From the NCBI RefSeq assembly GCF_900108505.1, contig NZ_FNWU01000001.1, positions 1-64,000 of the forward strand: a stretch of 64,000 nt of DNA, read 5' to 3'. The notes below the pieces were generated by a model. The model was not told where the DNA came from. It searched no databases and saw only the letters and a program-made list of their open reading frames with translations. Position 1 is the stretch's first letter. Each line of letters opens with the position of its first letter. The stretch comes from Halopenitus malekzadehii. GTDB taxonomy: Archaea; Halobacteriota; Halobacteria; Halobacteriales; Haloferacaceae. The position numbers and the translations under genes were made by a program. This document shows, one piece after another, positions 45,454 to 54,691 of this stretch.

Positions 45454-46074
45454 ATGCCAGGTCCCACTGACGACGACTCGACCCGTGACCGACGATCGCG
45501 ATCCGACGATTCGGACGACGACGACGATCGAGTTGCCCCTGCCGGCGATGGCCCCGACGACGCGGGATGGGAGGACTCAGACGATCGCGGTGCGGATCGG
45601 ACCGGTCGCCGCGACGCGGATGACGGTGGTGCCGCCGGCCGGAACGGCGGTCGAAGCTCGGAGCCGAACGCACAGGCTGGCCCCAACGGACAGGCCGACC
45701 CGAACGGACAGCCCGGTCCCAACGAACAGTTCTGTTCGAGCTGCGGGACCATCATCAAGAAGCAGGCCGAGATCTGTCCGGAATGTGGCGTCCGGCAGGG
45801 CGGTGCGGCCGCTGGCGGCGCCGGCGGTGCAGCCGGGGGCGCCCCGGCGGGCGGTGCCGGCGCCGCCAGAAGCTCCAAGGACCGCACCACTGCGGGGATC
45901 CTCGCCCTCCTCCTCGGCGGGATCGGGGCACACAAGTTCTATCTCGGCGAGAACGGGATGGGACTGCTGTACCTCTGTTTCTCCTGGACGTTCATCCCGG
46001 CCATCATCGGGTTCATCGAGGGGATCCTCTATCTCACCAAGACCGACGAGGAGTTCCAGCGGCAGTACGTGTAG
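45454..46074 (+). CDS. Zinc-ribbon and TM2-domain membrane protein
   Basis: 206 residues. A long disordered Asp/Arg/Gly-rich N-terminus includes short imperfect repeats (AGPNGQADPNGQPGPNEQ). A zinc ribbon with two CxxC knuckles (FCSSCGTIIKKQAEICPECG) comes next, then a Gly/Ala linker. The C-terminal TM2 domain is KDRTTAGILALLLGGIGAHKFYLG and LCFSWTFIPAIIGFIEGI. TM2 proteins are two-helix membrane proteins of largely unknown role. Confidence 0.85.
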   Translation: MPGPTDDDSTRDRRSRSDDSDDDDDRVAPAGDGPDDAGWEDSDDRGADRTGRRDADDGGAAGRNGGRSSEPNAQAGPNGQADPNGQPGPNEQFCSSCGTIIKKQAEICPECGVRQGGAAAGGAGGAAGGAPAGGAGAARSSKDRTTAGILALLLGGIGAHKFYLGENGMGLLYLCFSWTFIPAIIGFIEGILYLTKTDEEFQRQYV

Positions 46075-46192
46075 GAAACGGAACGGCGAATCCAGGCACC
46101 GCTAGCCGACGAGACGCCCCATCACGCCCGGTTCCGTCGGCGTCGCCGAATACACAATCCTTATGCCCAATAATGCCCTATATACGGGTGCA

Positions 46193-46387
46193 ATGTCTAC
46201 CGGAACGGTTGACTTCTTCAACGACACTGGCGGCTACGGCTTCATCTCGACTGAGGACGCGGACGACGACGTCTTCTTCCACATGGAGGACATCGGCGGC
46301 CCCGATCTCGAGGAGGGACAGGAGGTCGAGTTCGAGATCGAGGACGCCCCCAAGGGCCCGCGCGCGACGAACCTTACCCGACTGTAA
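46193..46387 (+). CDS. cspA: Cold-shock domain protein (CspA family)
   Basis: 64 residues. The RNA-binding motifs are GGYGFISTEDAD (RNP1-like) and DVFFHMEDI (RNP2-like), on the OB fold starting STGTVDFFNDTG. A TATA-like CTTATG around 46160-46165 predicts a transcript start near 46188, so the upstream ATG at 46163 is excluded. It acts as a nucleic-acid chaperone. Confidence 0.92.
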   Translation: MSTGTVDFFNDTGGYGFISTEDADDDVFFHMEDIGGPDLEEGQEVEFEIEDAPKGPRATNLTRL

Positions 46388-46515
46388 GGTCTCTCGGCGA
46401 TCTCACTGACGCATCGGCATATGGCTGCGTTTTCCGTTTTCTCGCCCGGACAGCGACGTCGCCGTCGTGCCGTGACCCGATGGGCTCCCGATCGACGGCA
46501 GATTCGCCGACGTCA

Positions 46516-46558
46516 TCCCGCTCGACGCCCGACGCGACGGGTTCCCGCTCGACGCCCG
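46516..46558. repeat. 16-bp direct repeat in the cspA-nucS spacer
   Basis: tcccgctcgacgcccg occurs at 46516-46531 and 46543-46558, a 27-bp period. The 215-bp spacer holds no gene; a T-run follows at about 46571-46574. Confidence 0.75.
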
Positions 46559-46602
46559 CCCGGGCGGCGCCCTTTTGACTGCGCGCCGCCTAGCCGTCGG
46601 CC

Positions 46603-47484
46603 GTGCCCGTCACGACCCGCCACGACCCGAGCCATCGGGAGGCGCTGTGGGAACTCGAGTCCGCCTTCGACCGCGGCGCGCTGATCACCGTCTTCGGCGC
46701 CTGCAGCGTCGAGTATCGCGGTCGTGCCGCATCCTCGCTCGGCCCGGGTGACCGGCTCCTCATCCTCAAGCCGGACGGCGCGGCGCTCGTCCACACCGAC
46801 GAGCAGCGAACCCCGGTCAACTGGCAGCCGCCCGGATCGACCCACCACGCCGCCGTCCGTGACGGGCGGCTTCGGGTCCGGTCGGAACGGTCCTCGCCCG
46901 ACGAGACGCTCATCGTGCGGTTCTCGACGGTCCACCAGCTCTCGGCGATGGCGGTGACCGGCGGTCGTGACCTGGCGGTCACCGGCAGCGAGGCGGACCT
47001 CCGGCGGCGGATCCTCGCGGATCCCGCCCTGATCGAGCCGGGCTTCGAGCCGACCGCGATCGAACGCGACAGCGCCGCCGGCCCGATGGACGTCTTCGGC
47101 GTCGACGCCGCCGGGACGCCGGTCGTTCTCGAGTTGAAACGCCGGCGTGTCGGCCCGAGCGCCGTCAGCCAACTCGGCAGGTACGTCGACGCCGTCGCCG
47201 AGGAACGGTCCGCGGCGGCGACCGCGGACGACCCGGATTCGGACGACCCGGATGCGGCCGACTCCGGGACCGCCGCCGACGCATCCGACACGGACCGGGT
47301 CCGCGGGATCCTCGTCGCACCCTCGATCACCGACCGGGCGGCGGAACTGCTTGCCGATCGCGGGTTCGAGCACGTCGCGCTCGATCCCCCCGCCCCGGCC
47401 GGCGACGACACAGGCGCTGACGACACGGACGCCGATGACGCGGATACCGACGACGTGGACGCCGACGACGCGCCGTCCTCGTAA
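46603..47484 (+). CDS. nucS: Endonuclease NucS (mismatch-specific, EndoMS)
   Basis: 293 residues from a GTG at 46603. N-terminal beta-rich dimer/DNA-binding domain with GDRLLILKPDGAALVH and VNWQPPGS; C-terminal RecB-like nuclease with the Asp in GPMDVFGVDAAG, the Glu-x-Lys in VLELKRRRVG, and AVSQLGRYVD. An acidic insert of about 25 residues sits between these and the final strand-helix, plus an acidic tail. NucS cleaves both strands at mismatches in archaea and actinobacteria that lack MutS/MutL. Confidence 0.92.
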   Translation: MPVTTRHDPSHREALWELESAFDRGALITVFGACSVEYRGRAASSLGPGDRLLILKPDGAALVHTDEQRTPVNWQPPGSTHHAAVRDGRLRVRSERSSPDETLIVRFSTVHQLSAMAVTGGRDLAVTGSEADLRRRILADPALIEPGFEPTAIERDSAAGPMDVFGVDAAGTPVVLELKRRRVGPSAVSQLGRYVDAVAEERSAAATADDPDSDDPDAADSGTAADASDTDRVRGILVAPSITDRAAELLADRGFEHVALDPPAPAGDDTGADDTDADDADTDDVDADDAPSS

Positions 47485-47598
47485 CGTCGGGGGCGGTTCG
47501 TCGGGAGATCCGACGGCGAGCGGACGCCTCTCAGGGGGTGAACGGCCGCCTTTCGAAGGGTTTATTCGCGCAGCGGCGGGTATACTCGACAAGTAACC

Positions 47599-48129
47599 AT
47601 GTCAGAAAAGCCGGCCTCTATGTACCGGACGATCAGCAAGCCCTCGTACACGCGTCGCGAGTACATCACGGGCATTCCGGGTTCGAAGATCGCACAGCAC
47701 AACATGGGAGACCTTCAGGCCGACCCCGACGACTACGAGGTCGAGATCAGCCTCCGCGTCGAGGAGACGCTCCAGATCCGCCACGGGTCCCTCGAGAGCG
47801 CCCGCCTGTCCGCCAACCGCCACCTTCTCACCGAGATCGGCGAGGGCGAGTACAAGATGGTCCTCCGGAAGTTCCCCCACCAGGTCATCCGGGAGAACAA
47901 GCAGGCGACCGGCGCCGGCGCCGACCGTGTCTCCGACGGGATGCGGCAGGCGTTCGGCAAGCCGGTCGGCACCGCGGCACGGGTTATGGTCGACGAAGCC
48001 GTCTTCACGGCGTACTGTGACCCCGAGGACGCCTCGGCCGTCAAGGAGGCGTTCCGACGCGCGTACAACAAGATGTCCCCGTCCTGCCGGATCACCGTCG
48101 ACCGCGGCGAGAAGCTGCTCGTCTCGTAG
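47599..48129 (+). CDS. rpl10e: 50S ribosomal protein L16/L10e (uL16)
   Basis: 176 residues. Archaeal L10e features: [47 protein letters not shown], and [21 protein letters not shown], the loop near the peptidyl-transferase region. A promoter-like GTTTATT lies about 40 bases upstream. Monocistronic here. Confidence 0.95.
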   Translation: MSEKPASMYRTISKPSYTRREYITGIPGSKIAQHNMGDLQADPDDYEVEISLRVEETLQIRHGSLESARLSANRHLLTEIGEGEYKMVLRKFPHQVIRENKQATGAGADRVSDGMRQAFGKPVGTAARVMVDEAVFTAYCDPEDASAVKEAFRRAYNKMSPSCRITVDRGEKLLVS

Positions 48130-48238
48130 GATCGATCGTCGATCGACGGTCTCCGGCGTCTTCTTCGGGTCGTCGCCCGTGTCCCAGTTTCGACCATCGT
48201 CGCGAGGCTTATCCCCGTTGCCCCGTTCGTGTGGATCG

Positions 48239-49219
48239 ATGCTTCGGCTCGCGATGAGTACCCGTTCGGAAACCTTCGAGCGCGTTCGTGACCCCCTCGC
48301 GGACCGCGGGATCGAGGTGGTTCACCTCCGCGCGAAACAGCGGCCGATCCGGGTCACCGACGCCCCGGATGCCCCCGCCGATCCCGTCGAGCCGATCCCC
48401 GACGCGGTCGACGTCGGCTTCGTCTATCCGACGCGACTGATGGAGGGGGCGGCGCTCGACGCACGCCTCGAGATCCCGTGGGTCAACGACCGCGAGGTCG
48501 TCCTCACCTCGCGGAACAAGGGCGGCGTCACGAGCGCGCTCGATGCGGCCGGCGTCCCGGTTCCTCGGACCGTGATGGTCTCGAACCCGGTCGATGAGGC
48601 CGCGGTACTCGATGCGGTCGACGCCGCGGGGCTGTCGTATCCCCTCGTCGTCAAGCCGAACTCCGCGACCCGTGGCGTCGGCGTCGCGAAGGCGGTCGAC
48701 CGGGACGACCTTTCGGGAACGATCGACTACCTCGATCTGATTCACGACAATCCCGCGACCGGCGATAAGTCCTACCTGATCCAGGAGTTCCTACCGAACG
48801 CGCGCGACTACCGACTGATGGTGGTCGACGGCGAGTGTCTCGGCTCGGTCGAGCGCCGCCATCCGCCATCCGGGACGGCGTCCCGCGACGATGATGACGC
48901 CGTCATGGTTGATACAGCCGACGACGATGCCGCCGCCGCGATCGACGCCGACGGCGCAAGCCGGTGGAAACACAACGTCCACCGCGGGGCGACCGCGACT
49001 GCCGTCGATCCGCCCGAGCGCCACCGGGCGATCGCGGAACGAACCGCGGCCACGCTCGGGATCGACTATCTCGGCGTCGACCTCCTCGAAACGGACGATC
49101 GGCTCGTGGTGACCGAGACCAACGCCCGGCCGACGGTGGACGCCGCCGAGAAGTACGCGGAGGAGTTTTACGACCGGCTGGCGGCGCTCATCCGGCGAAC
49201 CGCGGCCGGCGGTGGCTGA
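48239..49219 (+). CDS. RimK-like ATP-grasp ligase
   Basis: 326 residues from the ATG at 48239. An N-terminal preATP-grasp part is followed by the ATP-grasp core: PLVVKPNSATRGVGVAKA (ATP Lys and Gly loop), YLIQEFLPNARDYRLMVVDG, and metal-binding GVDLLETDDRLVVTETNARP. This is the RimK/LysX/MptN branch, which joins amino acids (often Glu) to protein or cofactor carboxylates. The partner is not visible. A 20-residue acidic insert interrupts the core near residue 215. Confidence 0.85.
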   Translation: MLRLAMSTRSETFERVRDPLADRGIEVVHLRAKQRPIRVTDAPDAPADPVEPIPDAVDVGFVYPTRLMEGAALDARLEIPWVNDREVVLTSRNKGGVTSALDAAGVPVPRTVMVSNPVDEAAVLDAVDAAGLSYPLVVKPNSATRGVGVAKAVDRDDLSGTIDYLDLIHDNPATGDKSYLIQEFLPNARDYRLMVVDGECLGSVERRHPPSGTASRDDDDAVMVDTADDDAAAAIDADGASRWKHNVHRGATATAVDPPERHRAIAERTAATLGIDYLGVDLLETDDRLVVTETNARPTVDAAEKYAEEFYDRLAALIRRTAAGGG

Positions 49220-49276
49220 TCGGAGGCCGAGCTGTTCGGACTTCGGGAACGGCCGGCGCTGGCTTCCCGCCTCACC

Positions 49277-49657
49277 TCACGCGACGTCGATCGACGCCGA
49301 GTCGTCCGCACGGTCGAAGGTCACTTCGAGAATCCCGTTGTTGAACGTCGCGGACGCCGACCGCTCGTCGACGCGGACCGGAAGCGAGACGCGCTCGTCG
49401 TACTCCCGGCGGTCGGAGGCGGCCGACACCGTCAGCGTCTCGCCGTCACACTGCAACGAGAGGTCCTCCTTGGAGACGCCGGGCAGGTCCGCGACCAGGC
49501 GCACGGTGTCGTCCTCGACGTACGTGTCTACGTGCGTCTCCGTGCCGAAGCCCGCGTCGTCGGCGTGCTCGCCGTCCGCGTTGGCCATCTGGTTCATCAT
49601 CCGTTCGATCTCCTCGAAGAAATCGCCGAACGGATCGTCGCGGTCGTCTCTGTCCAT
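49277..49657 (-). CDS. Hsp20 family small heat-shock protein (second copy)
   Basis: 126 residues from the ATG at 49657. N-terminal FGDFFEEIERMMNQM, crystallin domain with VRLVADLPGVSKEDLSL, LTVSAASDR and the late ATFNNGILEVTFDR. It lacks the I/L-x-I/V C-terminal anchor seen in many oligomeric Hsp20s and ends in an acidic tail. Divergent from pgk across a 206-bp spacer that holds only promoter-like AT patches. Confidence 0.9.
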   Translation of the reverse strand: MDRDDRDDPFGDFFEEIERMMNQMANADGEHADDAGFGTETHVDTYVEDDTVRLVADLPGVSKEDLSLQCDGETLTVSAASDRREYDERVSLPVRVDERSASATFNNGILEVTFDRADDSASIDVA

Positions 49658-49863
49658 ACGCGAAGGCAGGGCTGTGAGTCGGATAAGCCTTCTGTCAGCC
49701 GCGGTTTCAGCCGTTTCCCTGCGCCGCATATCGTCACCGCTGGGGCGACGAATCGGGCGAATCGATCGTCCCGTGACTGCCACGCACCGCCACCGTGTGT
49801 GAACACACGTCACCCCGGGTGCGTTTCCCCACGGCTAAGTGAGCCCTCTTCGTTCGGGCACGT

Positions 49864-51078
49864 ATGGCACCGTTCAAGACGCTCGACGACCTGCCGGGCG
49901 ACGCCCGCGTGCTGGTGCGTCTGGACCTCAACTCGCCGATCGAGGACGGACGACCGCGGGACAACCGGCGGTTCAAACGCCACGCCGCCACCGTCCGGGA
50001 GCTCGCCGAGCGGGGGCATCCGGTCGTCTGTCTGGCCCACCAGGGACGGCCCGGCAACGACGACTTCGTGTCCCTGGAGCGACACGCCGATCTGCTCGAA
50101 TCACACGTCGGCCGCGAAGTCGCCTTCGTCGCGGATACCCACGGGGTGGCCGCCCACGAGGCGATCGAGGCGACCGATCCGGGTGAGATCCTCCTGCTCG
50201 AGAACGTTCGAATGGCCGATGACGAGCTTCCCGAAGCGGACCCCGAGACCAAGGCCGAGACCGAGTTCGTCCGCTCGCTCGCACCGTACTTTGACGCCTA
50301 CGTCAACGATGCCTACTCGGCGGCCCATCGTGCACACGCGTCCCTCGTCGGCTTTCCGCGCGTCCTCCCCGCCTACGCCGGGCGAGTGATGGAGGCCGAG
50401 TACGAGGCCAACACGGCGATCGCGACCCGCGAGTTCGACGGTCAGGTGACGATGATCATCGGCGGGACGAAGGCGATCGACGTCATCGACGTGATGGACG
50501 CCCTCGAGGGGAAGGTCGACCGGTTCCTGCTCGGCGGCGTGGCCGGCGAACTCTTTTTGCGCGCCGCCGGCCATCCGGTCGGTCACGACCTGAAGTGGAT
50601 GGATCTCTTCGACGAGCAGTGGGACCGAACCCACGAGACCGTCGAGACGCTGCTTTCTGAGCGCGGCGACGAGATCGAGCTGGCGGTCGATCTCGCCTAC
50701 GAGGACGAGAACGGCAACCGAACCGAGATCGATGTCGATGACGTCGAGGAGAAAACCGACGCGTACCTGGACATCGGCTCGGCGACGGTCGACGCCTACG
50801 GCCCCGTGATCCGGGACTCGGCGGCCGTCTTTATGAAGGGGGCACTCGGCGTCTTCGAGGACGAACAGTTCGCCGACGGCACCGTCGGCGTCCTCGAGAC
50901 GATCGCCGATACTGATTGCTTCTCGGTGATCGGCGGCGGCGACACTTCCCGGGCGATCGAACTCTACGGGCTCGACGAGGACGACTTCTCACACGTCTCG
51001 ATCGCCGGCGGCGCCTACATCCGAGCACTCACCGGCGAACCGCTGCCGGCCGTCGAGGAGCTGCAACGAACTGCCTGA
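49864..51078 (+). CDS. pgk: Phosphoglycerate kinase
   Basis: 404 residues. N domain: VLVRLDLNSPIEDG and VVCLAHQGRPG; the hinge area contains MIIGGTKAIDVIDVM; the C-terminal ATP site has FMKGALGVFEDE and FSVIGGGDTSRAI. It interconverts 1,3-bisphosphoglycerate and 3-phosphoglycerate. The GAPDH gene for the preceding step is 2.4 kb away, separated by a GNAT gene and an insertion element. Confidence 0.95.
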   Translation: MAPFKTLDDLPGDARVLVRLDLNSPIEDGRPRDNRRFKRHAATVRELAERGHPVVCLAHQGRPGNDDFVSLERHADLLESHVGREVAFVADTHGVAAHEAIEATDPGEILLLENVRMADDELPEADPETKAETEFVRSLAPYFDAYVNDAYSAAHRAHASLVGFPRVLPAYAGRVMEAEYEANTAIATREFDGQVTMIIGGTKAIDVIDVMDALEGKVDRFLLGGVAGELFLRAAGHPVGHDLKWMDLFDEQWDRTHETVETLLSERGDEIELAVDLAYEDENGNRTEIDVDDVEEKTDAYLDIGSATVDAYGPVIRDSAAVFMKGALGVFEDEQFADGTVGVLETIADTDCFSVIGGGDTSRAIELYGLDEDDFSHVSIAGGAYIRALTGEPLPAVEELQRTA

Positions 51079-51083
51079 GGCGG

Positions 51084-51740
51084 TCACTCGGCCCGCAGCG
51101 CCGGCGGATACTGGACCTCGATCGCCGTCGCCGTCGACAGCGGCAGTCGCATCTCGATCTCCCGCGCCTTGCGCTCGACCACCTCGAACCCGAGCCGCCG
51201 GTAGATGCCGCAGGCCACCGAGTTCGACGGCTCGACGGTCAACTCGATCGCCTCCCGTCCGTTCGCCGCACCGAGGGCGATGATCTGTTTGCACAGCTCG
51301 GTTCCGAGCCCCCGACCGTGGGAGGCCGGTCCAACGAAGACCGCGAGTTCGGGGTCGGCCACGTACGTCGGCGTGTACACCGCGTGCCCCGCGATCCCGT
51401 CCGGTCCGACGGCGACGACGTTGAGTCCTCGGTCGAACAGCCGGTCGAGCCACGTCTCGATCTGCCGATCGTTGACCGGCGGGAGCCCCTGGGCCCGTTC
51501 GGCCGAGGTGAACGTCTCGTACATCTCACGAACCCCCTCACGATCCATCTCGGTCGCCTCTCGGATCGTCCAGGGCGTGCCGTGTTTGTCCACGAACCGC
51601 GGACAGCGCGGCGGACAGTGTGGCGTTCCCTCACAGTCGTCGGGGGCCCAGTACGAGCAGGCGGCCTCCGGGCTGGATTCGGCGGTGACGTCGGACTCGA
51701 GGGTGTCGTCGGGGTTGAGGGTGTCGTCGGGATCGGTCAT
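51084..51740 (-). CDS. GNAT family N-acetyltransferase
   Basis: 218 residues from the ATG at 51740. A Cys-rich N-terminal segment (CSYWAPDDCEGTPHCPPRCPRF) precedes the GNAT domain; the acetyl-CoA motif A is FVGPASHGRGLGTELCKQII and motif B is VEPSNSVACGIYRRLGFEVVER. The Cys-rich part may bind zinc. The substrate is unknown. The insertion element begins about 108 bp upstream of its start. Confidence 0.87.
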   Translation of the reverse strand: MTDPDDTLNPDDTLESDVTAESSPEAACSYWAPDDCEGTPHCPPRCPRFVDKHGTPWTIREATEMDREGVREMYETFTSAERAQGLPPVNDRQIETWLDRLFDRGLNVVAVGPDGIAGHAVYTPTYVADPELAVFVGPASHGRGLGTELCKQIIALGAANGREAIELTVEPSNSVACGIYRRLGFEVVERKAREIEMRLPLSTATAIEVQYPPALRAE

Positions 51741-51848
51741 GGGTCTGTGGGTGGTCCGTGTGCGGTGTGCGAGCTGTTCTCGTTGTACACTCACTACTAC
51801 GGGGAGGATGCCCTTTAATGCGACTGCGAACATCTTCGGACCCGATCT

Positions 51849-51995
51849 TGACATCCTCCTCCACCTGAAGGTGGAGGAATCCCGACCGCAGTTGGGATAT
51901 TATGGTTTGCAGTCTACCACTTCTCGTTGCGGTTGGAATCCGCAGGAGAGGTCATAGAGGTAGACTCCGGGCTGTGCCAACCAGCCGGTACTCCT
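51849..51995 (-). ncRNA. Predicted omega-RNA (reRNA) at the right end of the TnpB element
   Basis: TnpB nucleases use an RNA made from the 3' end of tnpB through the right end, with the guide copied from the flanking DNA. Here the right-end hairpin (51858-51877) lies 23 bases past the tnpB stop. The guide would start just outside the element, reading GATCGGGTCCGAAGATG on the minus strand. The extent is inferred from the family, not seen directly. Confidence 0.35.
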
Positions 51996-53216
51996 ATCTT
52001 CGTCCAAATTGTCCCAAGACTCGGAGTTACTTTCGTCATTGATGTTGAGACGGATGTTCTCCGCCCCGTTCACATCAGCGTTGAACGCTGCGTCACACTC
52101 CTCGCACACGTACAAGCCGCGTTCGACACGCTGACTCTCATCTTCTCTCCCACAAACGCAACACGTCTTGCTTGTGTCACGCTCGGACACCTCGACGACC
52201 TCGATACCCTCAACCTTCGCCTTGTATTCAAGGATGTTGGTGAAGCGGTCGAATGCCCACCCGTGTAGATCAAGGTTGCCGTGCTGACCCCAGTTCTTCG
52301 AGTCGCCATTCTCGTCCTCGCGCACGCCTTCCAAGTCCCCGACATTGATACGGCCAACATCCTTCTCAATACATCGTTGAACGATATGTTTGGCGAGGCT
52401 GTGGAAGAAATGGGTGCGACGCTCCGACCACTTCGCGTGGAGACGTGTGGCTCGTTCACCACTGCTGTCGTCGCAGTTGGCGATTTCTTTCGGGAAGTAG
52501 TAGCCGTCCTGCTTCAGGCGGTTCCCCAGGTATAAATCCGCTTCTTCAGTGCTGTACGCGACGGCGGCGAAGTTGCAGATGCCGAGGTCAACGCCAGCGG
52601 TTTCGTTGCCGGGTGCGGTGGGCGTCTCGATTTCGTCTTTGCAGACGAGGTGGAGTTCCCATCGCTCGTTCTGCTGGTCGTAGACAGCGCGAACCTGTTG
52701 CAGGTTATCAACTTCGACACCGGGTCGCGTCTTGTACTCGACAAGGATGTACTCCCACGCTCGGGGGTGTTCCTTGTGATTCGCGCCCTTCGAGAGGCGG
52801 ACACGGTTGTTTTTTGTGTCGTGACGGATACCATTTTGCTTCCACGTCACCGTGCTGCGGGGATGTTCTTCGTGGACGCGGCGGTCTTGGTCGTCATAGT
52901 AGTTTTGTTTGCGGTAGCCGGGCGGATTGTCCCGGTCATCGTCGGAGTTGTACCATGAGTTGAAGGCTTCAGCGAGTTCCTCCAGAACCCGCTGACTGGA
53001 CTGACTGTGTAGTCCCTTGTATTTGGTGTGAGTCTTCAACTCGTCTTTCAACTCCTCGTGGTCGGGGATTTCGCCCGTCCCCTCCCAGACTTCTCGGGAG
53101 TAGTAGTTGGCGACGTTCCAGAGTTTGCTGGCCGACCATCCGTGCCGGTCGAACGAGTCCGCGACCTGTGAGTGGTTGCGGATTTTCGCTCGATGGGTGC
53201 GGTGGACTTCCAGCAT
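51900..53216 (-). CDS. tnpB: TnpB RNA-guided endonuclease
   Basis: 438 residues, full length. RuvC catalytic residues are all present: Asp210 in AGVDLGICNF, Glu296 in VGDLEG, Asp381 in AFNADVNGAENI. A zinc ribbon (TCCVCG ... VCEECD, about 352-374) sits between the last two. The N-terminal wedge/REC part has several basic stretches. No stop or frameshift, so the nuclease looks functional. Confidence 0.93.
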   Translation of the reverse strand: MLEVHRTHRAKIRNHSQVADSFDRHGWSASKLWNVANYYSREVWEGTGEIPDHEELKDELKTHTKYKGLHSQSSQRVLEELAEAFNSWYNSDDDRDNPPGYRKQNYYDDQDRRVHEEHPRSTVTWKQNGIRHDTKNNRVRLSKGANHKEHPRAWEYILVEYKTRPGVEVDNLQQVRAVYDQQNERWELHLVCKDEIETPTAPGNETAGVDLGICNFAAVAYSTEEADLYLGNRLKQDGYYFPKEIANCDDSSGERATRLHAKWSERRTHFFHSLAKHIVQRCIEKDVGRINVGDLEGVREDENGDSKNWGQHGNLDLHGWAFDRFTNILEYKAKVEGIEVVEVSERDTSKTCCVCGREDESQRVERGLYVCEECDAAFNADVNGAENIRLNINDESNSESWDNLDEDRSTGWLAQPGVYLYDLSCGFQPQREVVDCKP

Positions 53217-53472
53217 TCTAAACGTCCGTATAATCGTTTATACTTATGTTTCTTGTAAAGATTGGGTTTGAGAACGGTGGAATATCCGGCCCTGCCGGAG
53301 TCGGTGGAATGGGTCACTGAGTGACGGCGCGTATCCACGGCCTGAAGGCCGTGGTATTGCGCCTGCTCAGCGTATAAAAGGGACGTCGCCGATCCGACCG
53401 GTTGCCACTTGCAGGCCGAGCTCGACCGTCGGAACGGCTCCGCCGTCGGTGGGGATCGGGCTTCGGTGGGAC

Positions 53473-54537
53473 TCAGTCGTCGACGGGGACCGCTTCCCGG
53501 TCGTCGTGGGCATCGAACAGGCTTTCGAGCCCGACATCCAGCGCCTCGTTGGTTCGATCGATCGACGCCGCGGCGTCGACGTCGGTCACCATCGCGCGGA
53601 TCGCGTCGATGTTCTCCGGGATGACGTCCGACTCCTGGTGGACGTTTTGGAACAGGTACAGGTCCGGTCCCTCCATCCCGACCGACTCCGCCCAGACGCA
53701 GTTCTCCCAGAGATCGCCACGGGGACGCCCCGAATCGAGGGCGTAGTCCTTCAGCTTGCCCGCGCCGTCGATGTCGGCGGTTTCCGGGATCGTGAAGATC
53801 CGTGATTCGTCCGCGAGGAGGTCCAGGATCGCCGACTCGTCGGGCTCCGATTCGAGGGTGACGTTGAGGCTGTGGGTGTGCATCAACGTCGTCGGGGCCT
53901 TCAACGCGAGCGTGTCGATGTCGACGTCGGGGAAGATCGTGTTGACGTCCGGGCCGTGGTGGGAGGGGATCGAGACCGGATCCGGAAGCACGTCGTTGAC
54001 CGGTCCGCGACCCGTCTCGGAGGGATCGCCGCTGCGACGGACGAGGGTGACTCGCACCTTCTCGATGCCGTACTCCTCCTCGAGCGGCGCGATGACCCGC
54101 GAGAGGGCGGTCGTGTTACACGAGACCACGCGGACGTAGTCGGCGTCGCGGGCGTCCTCGAAGTTCGACCGGGCGTTGAAGGAGACGTCGGCGATGTCGG
54201 CGCCCTCGCCGCCCTGGAAGATCGCGGGTGTGTCGCGGTCCTCGTAAACGGGTCGGTTCTTCGGGCCGATGTCGCTGGGACAACAGTCGACGACGATGTC
54301 ACTCGCCTCGATCAGCTCCTCCAAGCCGCCGGCGACGTCGAGGCCGGCATCCGCGAAGGCGTCAGCGCGGTCATCGATCGCGGCATAGAGGTCGTAGCCA
54401 CGTCGAACCGCGGTTTCGGCCTCGTAGTTCGGGCGGGTCTTCGCGACGCCGCTGACGGTCATGTCCGGCTGGGCCGCGACCGCGTCCGCGACGCGTTTTC
54501 CGATCGTTCCGTATCCGTTGACGCCCACGTGGATCAT
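53473..54537 (-). CDS. gap: Archaeal (type II) glyceraldehyde-3-phosphate dehydrogenase
   Basis: 354 residues from the ATG at 54537. Rossmann start [17 protein letters not shown]; catalytic Cys140 in [28 protein letters not shown] and [25 protein letters not shown]. This is the archaeal phosphorylating enzyme class (GapB/Gap2), distinct from bacterial GAPDH; it usually serves gluconeogenesis in haloarchaea. A longer frame to 54969 overlaps the next gene and was rejected. Confidence 0.93.
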   Translation of the reverse strand: MIHVGVNGYGTIGKRVADAVAAQPDMTVSGVAKTRPNYEAETAVRRGYDLYAAIDDRADAFADAGLDVAGGLEELIEASDIVVDCCPSDIGPKNRPVYEDRDTPAIFQGGEGADIADVSFNARSNFEDARDADYVRVVSCNTTALSRVIAPLEEEYGIEKVRVTLVRRSGDPSETGRGPVNDVLPDPVSIPSHHGPDVNTIFPDVDIDTLALKAPTTLMHTHSLNVTLESEPDESAILDLLADESRIFTIPETADIDGAGKLKDYALDSGRPRGDLWENCVWAESVGMEGPDLYLFQNVHQESDVIPENIDAIRAMVTDVDAAASIDRTNEALDVGLESLFDAHDDREAVPVDD

Positions 54538-54691
54538 ACCCGGAAGTCGGCCCGCGGCCCGTATAATCGTTACGAGACCGTCAGTGACGGTCGTTGGGAG
54601 CCGTTCCCACCGATCGGCCGTCATCGACGACCGATCGATATCGGCACCGCGAGAGGCAAACGCTAACGGGATGGACGTTCCACCGTGGAGT

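Larger units (their letters stand above)
51848..53373 (-). mobile_element. Complete IS1341-type (TnpB-only) IS200/IS605 family element
   Basis: Contains tnpB and end hairpins at both sides: 51858-51877 (right end) and 53335-53354 (left end), each with 8-bp arms and the same TGAA loop. The left boundary is placed where ATAAA (minus TTTAT) begins at 53374, by analogy with the element at the window start; the right boundary at about 51848 is less certain. No tnpA is present, so mobility would need a transposase in trans. Confidence 0.82.

Noticed and set aside
53217-53373. A tnpA (Y1 transposase) gene linked to the TnpB element
   Set aside because: The remaining space is only about 150 bp and holds the left end; no HUH motif is present.
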